DNA from: Bacillota bacterium
GTDB lineage: Bacteria; Bacillota; Clostridia; Oscillospirales; Acutalibacteraceae
Length of the DNA: 64,000 nt
Direction: 5' to 3'
Assembly (NCBI GenBank): GCA_023390175.1
Contig: JAEWDK010000006.1
Span: forward strand, 1 to 64,000
Shown here: in pieces, positions 17,643 to 26,802 of the stretch
Layout of the letters: each line of letters starts with the position of its first letter
Numbering within the stretch: position 1 is the first letter of the stretch
Position numbers and translations under genes: made by a program
Notes under the pieces: generated by a model
The model's input: the letters and a program-made list of their open reading frames with translations, nothing else
Told to the model about the DNA's origin: nothing
Databases searched by the model: none

Positions 17643-19016
17643 TCAAATACCGAAGCAGAGAAGTTTTTTCAGCAGGATTAAAACATAATACAGCAGGGCG
17701 GAACCGACCGCCGGGGTTAAAATCCAGCTTATGATATCCACCTCCAGCGACGTGACCTTCAGCAGACGGTTGATGCTGAGCGAGGCATTATAAATTTCGC
17801 TGAGAAAAAGCACAGCAATGTAGGCTTTCATCCCGAAAACGGGAATGAGGGTTGCAATCAGGATGACACGCATGATCGAGTCGCTGAAATTGTATTTTAG
17901 GGAGTAGAGCTGCTGGTCAAGCCCTTTCAACATGCCGTCCACCACGCTGTCAAGGTACATCAGCGGCACAATGGGCGCCATAATCCGCAGAATATTCCCC
18001 ACCTCCGCGCTCTTGTAAAACGTCATGCCAAGGTCGTCGGCAAACACGATGAGCAGTGAAGTAATCAAGAAGGAAAACGTCAGCGTAAAGCGAATTGCGC
18101 GGGAAGCGGCGTTCTGAATCATCTCTTTTTTGCCGCCTGCGTTTGCCTCCGCCATTTCCGGAATCAGCAGCATGGAAAGCGCGCTCAAAAAGGCGGAGGG
18201 AAAATACAGAATCGGCATTACCATGCCCTGCATTACGCCGTACTGCGCCAGCGAGCCTTCCTCGCCCGCGCCGTGCTTTTTCAGCCCGCGGGGAATCAAG
18301 ATGTTTTCCGTGCTGCTCAGCAGGCTGCGCAAAAACGAGCCGCACTGCACGGGCAGGGCGATATGAACGATTCTTTGAAAAACGCCCTTGCTTTTTTCCG
18401 CGTGAAGCTTGCGCTTGTTTATAAAGACGAGGTAAAACACCCCGATGAACGCGCAGGAAAATACTTCGCCTATGGTTGAACCGAGCATGAGCGCTTCAAG
18501 CGGGTGTGCGGTCAGTCCCAGCAGAAGAACCGCAGCCCCAATGGTGGCGAGCTGTTCCAAAAATTCGCCGCAAACCGGCACAATGGTATTGCGTATGGCA
18601 AGAAAGTAACCCCTCAGGCAGGCACAGGCGGCAATAAACGGAAGGCCCGGCGCCAGCAGCCGCAGCGGCATGGCGGCAGGCTGGCTGCCAATCCACTTCA
18701 GGGCAATAAAATCGGAAAAGAAAAACAGAGCCGCAGCCGCGGCAAAGCTGAGCGCCAGCGCGATGGCAAGGCAGCGCCGCACCGCACTGCGAGTATTGTG
18801 CCCCTCCGCCACCAGCCGTGTCACCGCAAACCCGATGCCCGAGGTGCATGCGGTGATTCCCAGCAGAAACACCGAAAAAATAAGCTGGTACAGCCCCATG
18901 CCGGCGGCGCCGATGATTGTGCAGATAAACACGCGGAACCAGATATTGCAAAGCCGCATTACAACCGAGCTGGCGGTCAAAATGGCTGCGTTGAGGAAAA
19001 AAACGCGTTTTTTCAT
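17643..19016 (-). CDS. SpoVB/MurJ-like polysaccharide flippase
   Basis: 457 residues with about 12-14 hydrophobic segments throughout. The start KKRVFFLNAAILTASSVVMR and the repeats GMGLYQLIFSVFLLGI and GIGFAVTRLVAEG are typical of the MATE-related polysaccharide-synthesis family that includes SpoVB and MurJ of Firmicutes. These proteins move lipid-linked wall or cortex precursors across the membrane. Whether this copy acts in spore cortex formation or in capsule export cannot be decided; no glycosyltransferase or sporulation gene is adjacent. Confidence 0.8.
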   Translation of the reverse strand: MKKRVFFLNAAILTASSVVMRLCNIWFRVFICTIIGAAGMGLYQLIFSVFLLGITACTSGIGFAVTRLVAEGHNTRSAVRRCLAIALALSFAAAAALFFFSDFIALKWIGSQPAAMPLRLLAPGLPFIAACACLRGYFLAIRNTIVPVCGEFLEQLATIGAAVLLLGLTAHPLEALMLGSTIGEVFSCAFIGVFYLVFINKRKLHAEKSKGVFQRIVHIALPVQCGSFLRSLLSSTENILIPRGLKKHGAGEEGSLAQYGVMQGMVMPILYFPSAFLSALSMLLIPEMAEANAGGKKEMIQNAASRAIRFTLTFSFLITSLLIVFADDLGMTFYKSAEVGNILRIMAPIVPLMYLDSVVDGMLKGLDQQLYSLKYNFSDSIMRVILIATLIPVFGMKAYIAVLFLSEIYNASLSINRLLKVTSLEVDIISWILTPAVGSALLYYVLILLKKLLCFGI

Positions 19017-19143
19017 TTGATTAACACCTTTAAAGTATGATAATCAAATGTATTCGCGGGCGCGTTAAAATAAATCTATAATTTTACTTTAAAATGCATT
19101 ATAATATAAAGAATCAAATAAACGGGAAATGCAGGAGGATATT

Positions 19144-20061
19144 ATGGATTGGACCGAAGTCACCGTAACGGTGGACGTAAAAGAAATTGACAAGGCGGGC
19201 GACATTGCTCAAATGGTAGTGCCGTACGGAATTTATATTGAAGATTATTCTCACTTGGAAGAGGAAGCGCGCGAAATCGCGCATATTGATTTGATAGACG
19301 AGGATTTATTGAAAAAGGACCGCACCAAGGCGCTGGTGCATGTTTACATCAGCCCGGAGGAAAGCCCGGCGGAAGCCATTGCGTTCCTGAGCGAGCGGTA
19401 CAACACGGAAGGAATTGCACACACTATTACCACTGCTTCCTGCGTGGAGGAAGACTGGATCAACAACTGGAAAAAGTATTTCAAGCCGATTAACGTGGGG
19501 AAAAAGCTGCTGATCCGCCCAACGTGGGAAGAAGAATATGAAGCGGGGGAGCGCAGGGTGCTCCATTTGGAGCCGGGGCTGGCGTTCGGTACGGGTACGC
19601 ACGAAACCACCCGACTGTGCATGGAGCTGCTGGAGGAATACGTAAAGCCGGGCTTTACCGTGCTGGACGTCGGCTGCGGCAGCGGCATTCTTTCCGTCGC
19701 GGCGCTGCTGCTGGGGGCCGGGCAGGCGGTCGGCGTGGATATTGACCCGCTCGCCGTGAAAACCGCGGTTCAGAATGCGGAAATCAACCATGTGCAGGAC
19801 CGCTTCACCGGAATCTGCGGTGATCTGACCGAAAAGGTCAGCGGGAAATACAATATTGTAGTGGCCAATATTGTCGCCGATGTGATTATCCTTCTGACAA
19901 AGGATATCGAACAGTACATGCACCGCGACACCGTCTATTTAATGAGCGGAATTATTGACACGCGCGAAAGCGACGTACTTGCCGTATTGGAGCAGAAGTT
20001 CAATATTATTGCGCGTAAGACGGAAAAAGGCTGGGTTGCCCTTGCGGCAACGCTGAAATAA
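19144..20061 (+). CDS. prmA: Ribosomal protein L11 methyltransferase
   Basis: 305 residues from ATG 19144, placed 5 bases after AGGAGGA; the in-frame ATG at 19129 precedes that SD. The N-terminal domain recognises L11. The SAM-binding Rossmann domain shows HLEPGLAFGTGTHETT, VLDVGCGSGILSVAALLLGA and VANIVADVIILL, the PrmA-specific variants of motifs I and IV. It trimethylates L11. The length is normal (about 300). It is divergent from the flippase; a TATAAT at 19100-19105 is a possible -10 without a clear -35. Confidence 0.93.
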   Translation: MDWTEVTVTVDVKEIDKAGDIAQMVVPYGIYIEDYSHLEEEAREIAHIDLIDEDLLKKDRTKALVHVYISPEESPAEAIAFLSERYNTEGIAHTITTASCVEEDWINNWKKYFKPINVGKKLLIRPTWEEEYEAGERRVLHLEPGLAFGTGTHETTRLCMELLEEYVKPGFTVLDVGCGSGILSVAALLLGAGQAVGVDIDPLAVKTAVQNAEINHVQDRFTGICGDLTEKVSGKYNIVVANIVADVIILLTKDIEQYMHRDTVYLMSGIIDTRESDVLAVLEQKFNIIARKTEKGWVALAATLK

Positions 20062-20071
20062 GGTGAACCGG

Positions 20072-20221
20072 ATGATATTGGAAAACGGAGCGGATATTTG
20101 CAGCTGTGTAAAGGTAAAGTGTGAGCGGCACGGCAAGTGCGCCGAATGCATGGAGCACCACAAAACAAAAAAACACCCGCCTTACTGCAAGCGGGTGAAG
20201 GTAAAAAAGGTCAATCGATAA
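20072..20221 (+). CDS. 49-residue Cys/His-rich miniprotein
   Basis: ATG 20072 has the SD AGGTGA (20061-20066) overlapping the prmA stop. The product has six Cys and four His: CSCVKVKC, HGKCAECMEHH and PPYCKR. The spacing C-x-C-x4-C-x5-C-x2-C-x12-C suggests a small zinc or iron-sulfur knuckle. The basic C-terminus (KRVKVKKVNR) would suit RNA or DNA contact. The tight coupling to prmA and the SD support a real gene. I cannot name a function; comparable short Cys-rich proteins occur widely in Clostridia. Confidence 0.7.
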   Translation: MILENGADICSCVKVKCERHGKCAECMEHHKTKKHPPYCKRVKVKKVNR

Positions 20222-20227
20222 AATCAG

Positions 20228-20270
20228 GCAACCCCGTCAAGCTGTATTTCAGCCCGGCGGGGTTGCTTTA
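20228..20270. terminator. Terminator between prmA unit and pheA
   Basis: GCAACCCCG (20228-20236) pairs with CGGGGTTGC (20258-20266), followed by TTTATT. It lies between the convergent miniprotein (+) and pheA (-) and may serve both. Confidence 0.65.
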
Positions 20271-20273
20271 TTC

Positions 20274-21392
20274 CTACTCCGTGTAGTTCCCCAAAAAGGA
20301 AAAACGCGGCAGCTCGTCGTAAAGCGACAGGATTAAATTCAGCGTGTGATCTTCCCGCACATTCCCGGTAAAGTCCAGATAAAAATCGTACTCGAAATTT
20401 TTATCCGCAATCGGGCGGCTTTCAATTTTTGTCAGGTTTAACCCGGCTGACGCAAAACGCGCCAGTACGCTGTAGAGCGAACCTGTTTTGTGCAGCAGGG
20501 AAAAGCAAAGGCTGATTTTCTGCGCGTCCTGCGGAATGAACAGCTCGCGGCTGATTACAATGAAGCGCGTGCAGTTGTTTGAACTGTTCTGAATATTGCG
20601 TTCAATAATATTCAGCCCGTATTCCTTTGCCGCGTGCTCCGAGCAAATTGCGGCGATGCCGGCCTCCTGTCGCTGAGCAATGCTTTGCGCCGCGGCTGCG
20701 GTGCTGGAGCACGCCAGGGGGTGAAGGTCATGTGCTTTGATGTATTCGGAGCATTGCGCCAGCGCCTGCGGGTGAGAGTACACAGCGCCGATGCTGCGGA
20801 CATCTACGCGCTTTGCGGCCGCAAGGCAGTCGTGAACGCGCAGTGTGGTTGCCGCAACAATATAAAAACGGTATTTTAAAATCAGGTCATAAACATCACT
20901 GACCGAACCGGCGGAGGAATTTTCAACCGGAAGCAGCCCCAGGTCTGCGCTGCCGCTTTCCACCGCCGCAAAGATTTCGCAGAAGCTTGGGTAGAACTGC
21001 GGAGTGGCCTTTGGGTAAAGGCTCAGAAGCGCTTCGTGGGAAAAGGAGCCGTTTTCGCCAAGGCACGCAATTCTTTCCGATTTTTTGGGGGCAGTGCCCG
21101 CCGCTTCAATCCGTGTGCGCAGTTCGCCGCCGCTGCCGAGCAAAGAATACTGCAGTGCGCGGCTCATGTCCATCATATTGGAGTAAAGGATACGCGCTTC
21201 GCCGCCGAATTCGCCGGATTTATTTTCTACGGTATCTAAAATTTCCTGCTCGCGTTCCGCGTTGAACACAGGCAGATGATTTTCCTTTTTTATGGCGGCT
21301 ACTTTTTTGGCGCAGTCCATCCTTGCAAGGAAAAGCGGCAGAAGTTGGGCGTCAATCTCATCGATTTCTTTTCGAATTTCATCAAGCTTCAT
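20274..21392 (-). CDS. pheA: Bifunctional chorismate mutase/prephenate dehydratase
   Basis: 372 residues; ATG at 21392 after GAGGGAAG. Residues 1-85 are an AroQ-type chorismate mutase (LDEIRKEIDEIDAQLLPLF, RMDCAKKVAAIKKEN). Residues about 105-285 are prephenate dehydratase (CLGENGSFSHEALL, LLPVENSSAGSVSDVYDL, and the catalytic TRF motif in NNCTRFIVIS). The last 80 residues are an ACT domain with the Phe-binding ESRP motif. It converts chorismate through prephenate to phenylpyruvate with Phe feedback. It is the last gene of the aromatic operon, 20 bases after aroC. Confidence 0.95.
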   Translation of the reverse strand: MKLDEIRKEIDEIDAQLLPLFLARMDCAKKVAAIKKENHLPVFNAEREQEILDTVENKSGEFGGEARILYSNMMDMSRALQYSLLGSGGELRTRIEAAGTAPKKSERIACLGENGSFSHEALLSLYPKATPQFYPSFCEIFAAVESGSADLGLLPVENSSAGSVSDVYDLILKYRFYIVAATTLRVHDCLAAAKRVDVRSIGAVYSHPQALAQCSEYIKAHDLHPLACSSTAAAAQSIAQRQEAGIAAICSEHAAKEYGLNIIERNIQNSSNNCTRFIVISRELFIPQDAQKISLCFSLLHKTGSLYSVLARFASAGLNLTKIESRPIADKNFEYDFYLDFTGNVREDHTLNLILSLYDELPRFSFLGNYTE

Positions 21393-21412
21393 TTTGCTTC
21401 CCTCTGATCTAT

Positions 21413-22486
21413 TTAAATCATCATGTTAATCAGTGCAATTGCCGCAGCGGCTTCCACTGCCGGTACGGCACGCGGAACGATACAGGGGTCGTGGCGGCCG
21501 TGAACACACAGCTTTGTATCCACTTTTGCGGTCAGGTCAACGCTGTCCTGCTCCAAACTGATGGAGGGGGTCGGCTTAAACGCAGCGCGGAACACAATTG
21601 GCATCCCGGTCGAAATACCGCCGAGGATCCCTCCTGCGCGGTTAGTTTTCGTTTTGACCTGTTCCCCGTCATAATAAAAGGCGTCGTTGTTTTCGCTTCC
21701 GCGCAGTGCGGCCGCACCAAAGCCCGCGCCGAATTCCACACCCTTGCAGGCCGGAATTCCAAATAAAACAGAGGACAAAACCGGTTCAATGCCGCCGAAC
21801 ATCGGCTCGCCGATTCCCGCGGGGAATCCGATTGCCGCGCATTCCACCACGCCGCCCACGCTGTCCTGCGCCATGCGCGCCGCTTCAATGGCTTCGCGCA
21901 TCCTTTTTTCCGCTTCCGGGTCAATTACAGGGAAATAGGCGGAGGATAAATCGGTAAGCAGTTTTTCCGAAATGTTTGCCGGGTCAAACAAGATATCGCT
22001 TTGATTGCCGGCGCAAGCGACATGCGCGCCGATCAGAATGCCGCGGCGCTGTAAAATCTGGCGGCACACCGCGCCCGCAAAAACAAGCGGTGCAGTCAGC
22101 CGGCCGGAAAAGTGCCCGCCGCCGCGCACGTCATTCCATCCGCCATAACGCAGGAACGCGGTGTAGTCGGAATGCCCCGGCCGGGGCACCGCCTTCAGAT
22201 TGTCATAATCGCCGGATTTCGTATTGGTGTTTTCAATCATTCCGCACAGCGGCGCGCCGGTGGTTCTTCCGTTCAGGACTCCGCTCACAATTTGGGGCAG
22301 GTCGCTTTCTTTGCGCGGCGTGCTGGATAAATCCCGGCCGGGCGCGCGGCGGCTCATTTGCAGCGCGATTGCGTCAAGGTCCAGCGGTTCGCCCGCGGGC
22401 AAACCGTCCAGCACCACGCCGATCGCTTTGCCGTGGCTTTCGCCGAAGATGGATATTTTTACTTTTTCACCCCATGTTGACGACAT
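21413..22486 (-). CDS. aroC: Chorismate synthase
   Basis: 357 residues from ATG 22486, 6 bases after GGAGGAA; the longer frame to 22501 lacks this SD. It converts EPSP to chorismate with reduced FMN. Family blocks are SIFGESHGKAIGVVLDGLPAG, SRRAPGRDLSSTPRKESD, GHSDYTAFLRYGGWNDVRGGGHFSGR and the C-terminal GRHDPCIVPRAVPAVEA. The start overlaps the 3' end of aroA by 20 bases, so translation is probably coupled. Confidence 0.95.
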   Translation of the reverse strand: MSSTWGEKVKISIFGESHGKAIGVVLDGLPAGEPLDLDAIALQMSRRAPGRDLSSTPRKESDLPQIVSGVLNGRTTGAPLCGMIENTNTKSGDYDNLKAVPRPGHSDYTAFLRYGGWNDVRGGGHFSGRLTAPLVFAGAVCRQILQRRGILIGAHVACAGNQSDILFDPANISEKLLTDLSSAYFPVIDPEAEKRMREAIEAARMAQDSVGGVVECAAIGFPAGIGEPMFGGIEPVLSSVLFGIPACKGVEFGAGFGAAALRGSENNDAFYYDGEQVKTKTNRAGGILGGISTGMPIVFRAAFKPTPSISLEQDSVDLTAKVDTKLCVHGRHDPCIVPRAVPAVEAAAAIALINMMI

Positions 22487-23696
22487 TTGCGGTTCCTCCA
22501 AGCTGTTGATAATCGGTAAAGAAAGACGGGTAGCTTTTGCGGATGCTCTGCGCGTCTGTAATGGTCACGCAGCCGTCCGCTTTCAGCGCGGCAACGGCAA
22601 ATGCCATTACGATGCGGTGGTCGTTGCAGCCGTCCACAGTTCCGCCGCGCAGCCGCGGCACCCCATCAATGATGAGTCCGTCCGGGGTCTGCCGCGCATG
22701 GCCGCCCAATCTTATAATTCCGTCCGCCATGGCGGCAAGGCGGTCACTCTCTTTTATTCTTAACCGCTGCGCGTTATAAATGCGGGTTTGTCCCTTACAC
22801 AATGCGGCAGTCGTGGCCAGAGCAGGAACAAGGTCCGGGATTTGCGCGGCGTCAATTTCAATTCCCTGCAGTGTTCCGGGCGAAACGGAAAGAATAGAAT
22901 CCGCCCAGTGAATTTTTGCGCCGAACGCACGGAATAAGTCTTCCGCCGCCCGGTCGCCCTGGCAGGAATTCGGGTTCAGCCCTTCCAGCTCAAGATTTCC
23001 GCCCAGCGCACCCGCCGCAAGAAAGAACGCCGCCTGTGACCAGTCACGTTCCACGCGGTATTCGCGCGGCCGGTAGCTTTGGCCGCCGTCAATATGCCAG
23101 CCGTTTTTTGTCGTTTGTATCATCACACCGAAGTCGCGCATGATTTCGAGCGTCATGTCAACGTATCCGGCACTTTCCAGCGGGGAGGAGAGTATCAGCT
23201 CGCTGTCCTCTTGAAGCAAAGGAAGCGCCAGCAGCAGCCCCGTAATAAACTGGGAGCTCACGTTCCCCGGCAGCGTAAAGGTGCCGGGGGTAAGCTGCCC
23301 GCCAACTTCCAGCGGCAGTCCGCCCTGCGTTTTACAAGAAACGCCGTGTTCCGGCAGGCAGTCAAGGTAAACACCGATTGGCCGTTCCGGGAGCCGCCCG
23401 TGGCCGGTGAATTCAACATGAATGCCAAGCACCGCCGCAATCGGAATTAAAAAGCGCAGTGTGGAGCCGGATTCCCCGCAGTCAATCTGCAATAAATCTG
23501 AGGACTGATGACTTTTTATCTTTTTCATTGCATGAATCGTAGTAAGAATATCGTCGCTCAGCTGTTCTTTGGCGGAAAAAACATCCGCACCGCCCGCCAG
23601 CGCCGAACAGATAACCGCACGGTGCGCCGCACTTTTAGACGGCGGAACAAGAATGCGGCCATTTAACATTCCGGGCCGAATTTCCGCGACGCTCAT
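22467..23696 (-). CDS. aroA: 3-phosphoshikimate 1-carboxyvinyltransferase (EPSP synthase)
   Basis: 409 residues; start at 23696 overlaps the aroB stop by 4 bases. It transfers the enolpyruvyl group of PEP to shikimate 3-phosphate. Seen are ILVPPSKSAAHRAVICSAL (PEP/S3P site), DCGESGSTLRFLIPIA, HGRLPERPIG and RIKESDRLAAMA. The Gly-rich loop differs from the E. coli LGNAGTAMRPL form but keeps the Thr-Leu-Arg core. It lies mid-operon between aroB and aroC. Confidence 0.94.
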   Translation of the reverse strand: MSVAEIRPGMLNGRILVPPSKSAAHRAVICSALAGGADVFSAKEQLSDDILTTIHAMKKIKSHQSSDLLQIDCGESGSTLRFLIPIAAVLGIHVEFTGHGRLPERPIGVYLDCLPEHGVSCKTQGGLPLEVGGQLTPGTFTLPGNVSSQFITGLLLALPLLQEDSELILSSPLESAGYVDMTLEIMRDFGVMIQTTKNGWHIDGGQSYRPREYRVERDWSQAAFFLAAGALGGNLELEGLNPNSCQGDRAAEDLFRAFGAKIHWADSILSVSPGTLQGIEIDAAQIPDLVPALATTAALCKGQTRIYNAQRLRIKESDRLAAMADGIIRLGGHARQTPDGLIIDGVPRLRGGTVDGCNDHRIVMAFAVAALKADGCVTITDAQSIRKSYPSFFTDYQQLGGTANVVNMG

Positions 23697-24748
23697 GACC
23701 GCACCCCGCAGAACTCGGCAAGCTCGGGGCGGGAAAGCCGGTTTACGAAGCTTTTTCCGATCTCTTTTAACAGAATCACATTAATTGCTCCGCCGCTGCT
23801 CTTTTTATCCAGTGCGGTCGCTTCCAAAATTTTGTCCATAGCCATATCGTCCTCAACCGGAAGATTGTATTTTTTCAGTGCGCGGATGATTTCCTGTGCG
23901 GCGCCCGGCTTTGTAACGCCCGCAGCTTCACCGTATTCTGCCATCATTACCATGCCAATGCCGACAGCCTCCCCGTGGGACAGCTTTTTAAAATGATACA
24001 GTTTTTCAAGCGCGTGGCCGAATGTATGGCCGAAATTCAGCAGCATACGCTCACCCGTATCAAACTCATCACGCTCCACAACTTCGCGTTTGATGTCAAC
24101 ACAGCGAAAAATCATTTCCTCTATATTTTTCGTAATATCCGTATTTTGAATCAGGTCAAACAGGGCGCGGCTTTTAATGCAGCCGCATTTTATCGCTTCG
24201 CCCATGCCGTCCGAAAAATAGCGCTGCGGCAGCGTTTGAAGTGTGTCGGGGTCAATCAGCACCAGGCTGGGCTGATGGAACGCGCCTACCAGGTTTTTGC
24301 CCTGCGGCAGGTCAACGCCTGTTTTGCCGCCGACGGAGGAATCAATCTGTGCCAAAAGGGTGGTGGGAACCTGAATAAACCGGATGCCGCGCAGGTACGT
24401 TGCGGCGGTAAAGCCCGCCATGTCGCCCGTTACGCCGCCGCCCAGCGCAACAATAAAATCGCTGCGGGTAAAGCGGTTTTCGGCAAGCACCGCGTAAATC
24501 TGTTCAATGGTGGACAGCCGCTTGGATGGTTCCCCCGCTGGAAATGCAAACTGGGCGCAAGAAAATCCGCTCCCCGAAAGGGAGTGGGCAACCCGCTCAC
24601 CGTAAAGCGGCAGTACATTGGTGTCGCTTACAATCAGCGCTTTCGCTCCGGGTTTGAACAGCTCCTTTGCGCGCGCGCCGGTTTGCTCCATGCAGCCGCG
24701 TTCAATGATAATATGGTAGCTTTGCGTTGTATGAACGGCTAATTCCAT
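23693..24748 (-). CDS. aroB: 3-dehydroquinate synthase
   Basis: 351 residues. It cyclises DAHP to 3-dehydroquinate using NAD and a divalent metal. Signatures are VALGGGVTGDMAGFTAATYLRG, VPTTLLAQIDSSVGGKTGV, GMGEAIKCG and the zinc-ligand region FGHTFGHALEKL. The start ATG (24746-24748) overlaps the tyrA stop by one base, and the 3' end overlaps aroA by 4 bases. Confidence 0.95.
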   Translation of the reverse strand: MELAVHTTQSYHIIIERGCMEQTGARAKELFKPGAKALIVSDTNVLPLYGERVAHSLSGSGFSCAQFAFPAGEPSKRLSTIEQIYAVLAENRFTRSDFIVALGGGVTGDMAGFTAATYLRGIRFIQVPTTLLAQIDSSVGGKTGVDLPQGKNLVGAFHQPSLVLIDPDTLQTLPQRYFSDGMGEAIKCGCIKSRALFDLIQNTDITKNIEEMIFRCVDIKREVVERDEFDTGERMLLNFGHTFGHALEKLYHFKKLSHGEAVGIGMVMMAEYGEAAGVTKPGAAQEIIRALKKYNLPVEDDMAMDKILEATALDKKSSGGAINVILLKEIGKSFVNRLSRPELAEFCGVRS

Positions 24749-25584
24749 TATTCACCAAGCCCCTCTTTCACAAGTCTTCCCCTGCGCAGCAGTGCGCGCA
24801 GGGCTTCGGTGTCGCTGTTGAATACAGCGTTTTTCATCTCTGTAATATGTCCGATCAGCGTGTCGAGCTCTTCTGTTAAGGGCTGTTTATTGTCGATGAA
24901 CAATTCGGCCCAAAGCTGTTCGTTAATATTCGCCACGCGGGAAACATCACGGTAGCTGCCGGCCGAAAATCCGTTGTGCTCCGGGCAGCGCGGGCTCATC
25001 ACATACGCGCAGGCAAGCACATGGGGAAGCTGGCTTGTAAAGGCAATCATCTTGTCATGGTGCTCCGGCGTGGTAACGACCGTTCCGCCAAAGCCCAGCT
25101 CCACCGCGATTGCTTTGAGCAAATCCACAGCCGATTGTGGTGCTCCGCAGGGAACAATCAAATAGCTTGCGCCAAGGAACAAATCCGCGTCGCTGGCCGC
25201 AAAGCCGTTCTGCTCCTTACCCGCCATGGGGTGCCCGCCCACGAATGGAAAGCCGTGCTCCTTTGCAGCCTTGGGAAGGTGTGTGCAGATTTCCGACTTG
25301 ATGCCGCAGGTGTCCGTTACCAGGCAGTTCGGCCCGATCAGGTGAATGTGCTCCTCAATAAAGTCAATATCCGCCTGCGGATAAAGGCAGAGGTACAGAA
25401 CATCGGCGGTTTTAATATCGTCATCCCCGCCGATTTTATCAATTGCGCCGCAGTCAAGCGCCGCTTGCAGCACCTTTTCATCCCGGTCGATTCCCACAAC
25501 GCTGCATTCACTGTATTTTTGAAAGGCCTTGGCCAGCGAGCCGCCGATCAGCCCAAGCCCGACAATGACTATTTTTTTCTCCAC
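24748..25584 (-). CDS. tyrA: Prephenate dehydrogenase
   Basis: 278 residues from GTG 25584, which has GGGGGAA 6 bases upstream; a GTG at 25599 is in frame but has no SD. It oxidises prephenate to 4-hydroxyphenylpyruvate. The start IVIVGLGLIGGSLAKAF is a dinucleotide-binding fold, VTDTCGIKSEI and FVGGHPMAGKEQNGF are TyrA blocks, and FTSQLPHVLA follows. No ACT domain is present. It follows aroF after a 100-base gap that contains a TATAAT without a good -35, possibly a weak internal promoter. Confidence 0.92.
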   Translation of the reverse strand: MEKKIVIVGLGLIGGSLAKAFQKYSECSVVGIDRDEKVLQAALDCGAIDKIGGDDDIKTADVLYLCLYPQADIDFIEEHIHLIGPNCLVTDTCGIKSEICTHLPKAAKEHGFPFVGGHPMAGKEQNGFAASDADLFLGASYLIVPCGAPQSAVDLLKAIAVELGFGGTVVTTPEHHDKMIAFTSQLPHVLACAYVMSPRCPEHNGFSAGSYRDVSRVANINEQLWAELFIDNKQPLTEELDTLIGHITEMKNAVFNSDTEALRALLRRGRLVKEGLGE

Positions 25585-25699
25585 GGAGCATTCCCCCACT
25601 CTGATGAAACCGAAAATTTTATGCAGGTTTTGCCCCGCTGTTCCGGCATCGGTTTAGCATAGAACTCATTTTAGGATAATTATATCAGATTTTATCGCT

Positions 25700-26725
25700 T
25701 TAATCCACTGCTCTGCCAAAGGATTTCGCGGCCGCGCCGATGTGCGCCGCGACTTTGTCAAATTGGTCGGGGGTAAGGGACTGCGCGCCGTCGGAAAGAG
25801 CCTTTGCGGGGTTGTTGTGTACTTCGATGATCAGCCCGTCCGCTCCGGCGGCAACCGCGGCAAGCGCAAGCGGCTCCACAAGCCACGCAATGCCGGAAGC
25901 ATGGCTTGGGTCAACCACAACCGGCAGATGCGAAAGCTTTTTCAGAATCGGAATGGCGGAAATGTCAAGCGTGTTGCGGGTGTAGGTTTCGTAAGTGCGG
26001 ATTCCGCGCTCGCAGAGAATTACCTGACCGTTGCCGCCGGACATAATGTATTCGGCGCTCATCAGCAGCTCCTCGATTGTGCTTGAAAGGCCGCGCTTGA
26101 GCAAAATGGGCTTGTCAATTTTGCCGAGCTCCTTCAGCAGCTCAAAATTCTGCATATTTCTTGCGCCGACCTGAATTACATCCACGCCGTCTTTCAGGAA
26201 CAGGTCAATGTGGCGCACGTCCATAATTTCGGTTACAATCGGCAGGCCGGTTTTCTTTTTGGCTTTCGTTAAAAGCTCCAGCCCTTCCGCTTTCAGCCCT
26301 TGGAACGCATAAGGGGAAGTCCTCGGCTTAAACGCGCCGCCACGCAGGAACTGTGCGCCCGCCGCCTTGACACGTTCCGCTATGCCGCAGATTTGAGCTT
26401 CGCTTTCCACCGAGCAGGGCCCGGCAATCAGCGCCAGTCCGCCGCCGCCGATGGTTTGGCCGGTCGGCAGCGTGATGACGGTATTATCCGGATGAAATTT
26501 ACGGTTTGCCTTTTTATAAGGTTCCTGAACGCGCTTAACACTGTCCACAATGTCCTGTGCGGCAATGTAGTCGATGTCGATGACAGAGGTGTCACCAATC
26601 AGGCCGAGCACGGTGCTTTGCGTGCCGACCCACGTGTTTACCTTAATAGGGTACTCTGCTTCCAGCGAAGCCGAAAAATCATTTGCCTGCTGCTGCGTGC
26701 ATTCCGGTTTTAATACGATAATCAT
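25700..26725 (-). CDS. aroF: DAHP synthase, class I-beta with N-terminal regulatory domain
   Basis: 341 residues; ATG 26725 after GGAGGAAAG. It condenses PEP and erythrose 4-phosphate, the entry step of the shikimate pathway. Residues 1-70 form a ferredoxin-like regulatory domain (IIVLKPECTQQQANDF, VLGLIGDTSVID) like that of the Thermotoga maritima enzyme, where it mediates Tyr/Phe inhibition. The catalytic barrel shows ALIAGPCSVES, GAQFLRGGAFKPRTSPYAFQG, QVGARNMQN, LLKRGLSSTIEE and VVDPSHASG. It is the first structural gene behind the putative attenuator. Confidence 0.94.
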   Translation of the reverse strand: MIIVLKPECTQQQANDFSASLEAEYPIKVNTWVGTQSTVLGLIGDTSVIDIDYIAAQDIVDSVKRVQEPYKKANRKFHPDNTVITLPTGQTIGGGGLALIAGPCSVESEAQICGIAERVKAAGAQFLRGGAFKPRTSPYAFQGLKAEGLELLTKAKKKTGLPIVTEIMDVRHIDLFLKDGVDVIQVGARNMQNFELLKELGKIDKPILLKRGLSSTIEELLMSAEYIMSGGNGQVILCERGIRTYETYTRNTLDISAIPILKKLSHLPVVVDPSHASGIAWLVEPLALAAVAAGADGLIIEVHNNPAKALSDGAQSLTPDQFDKVAAHIGAAAKSFGRAVD

Positions 26726-26771
26726 GTTCTTTCCTCCAAAACATTAAAATAGTTCACAGATAAATTCGAGT

Positions 26772-26802
26772 AAAAAAATAACGGGGCTGCTGCCAGCTCC
26801 GT
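26772..26802 (-). terminator. Attenuator terminator ahead of aroF
   Basis: Read on the minus strand, ACGGAGCTG-GCAG-CAGCCCCGT (26802 down to 26781) forms a 9-position stem with one A-C mismatch, followed by TTATTTTTTT. It lies 46 bases before aroF and after the leader ORF, so it would stop transcription before the operon unless an alternative fold forms. Confidence 0.78.

Noticed and set aside
18504..19040. Plus-strand frames opposite the flippase gene
   Set aside because: Highly charged, low-complexity antisense reading of a membrane protein gene; no SD or family match.
25600..25699. Second promoter before tyrA
   Set aside because: A TATAAT is present on the minus strand, but the matching -35 is only 3 of 6. 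Not listed as a feature.
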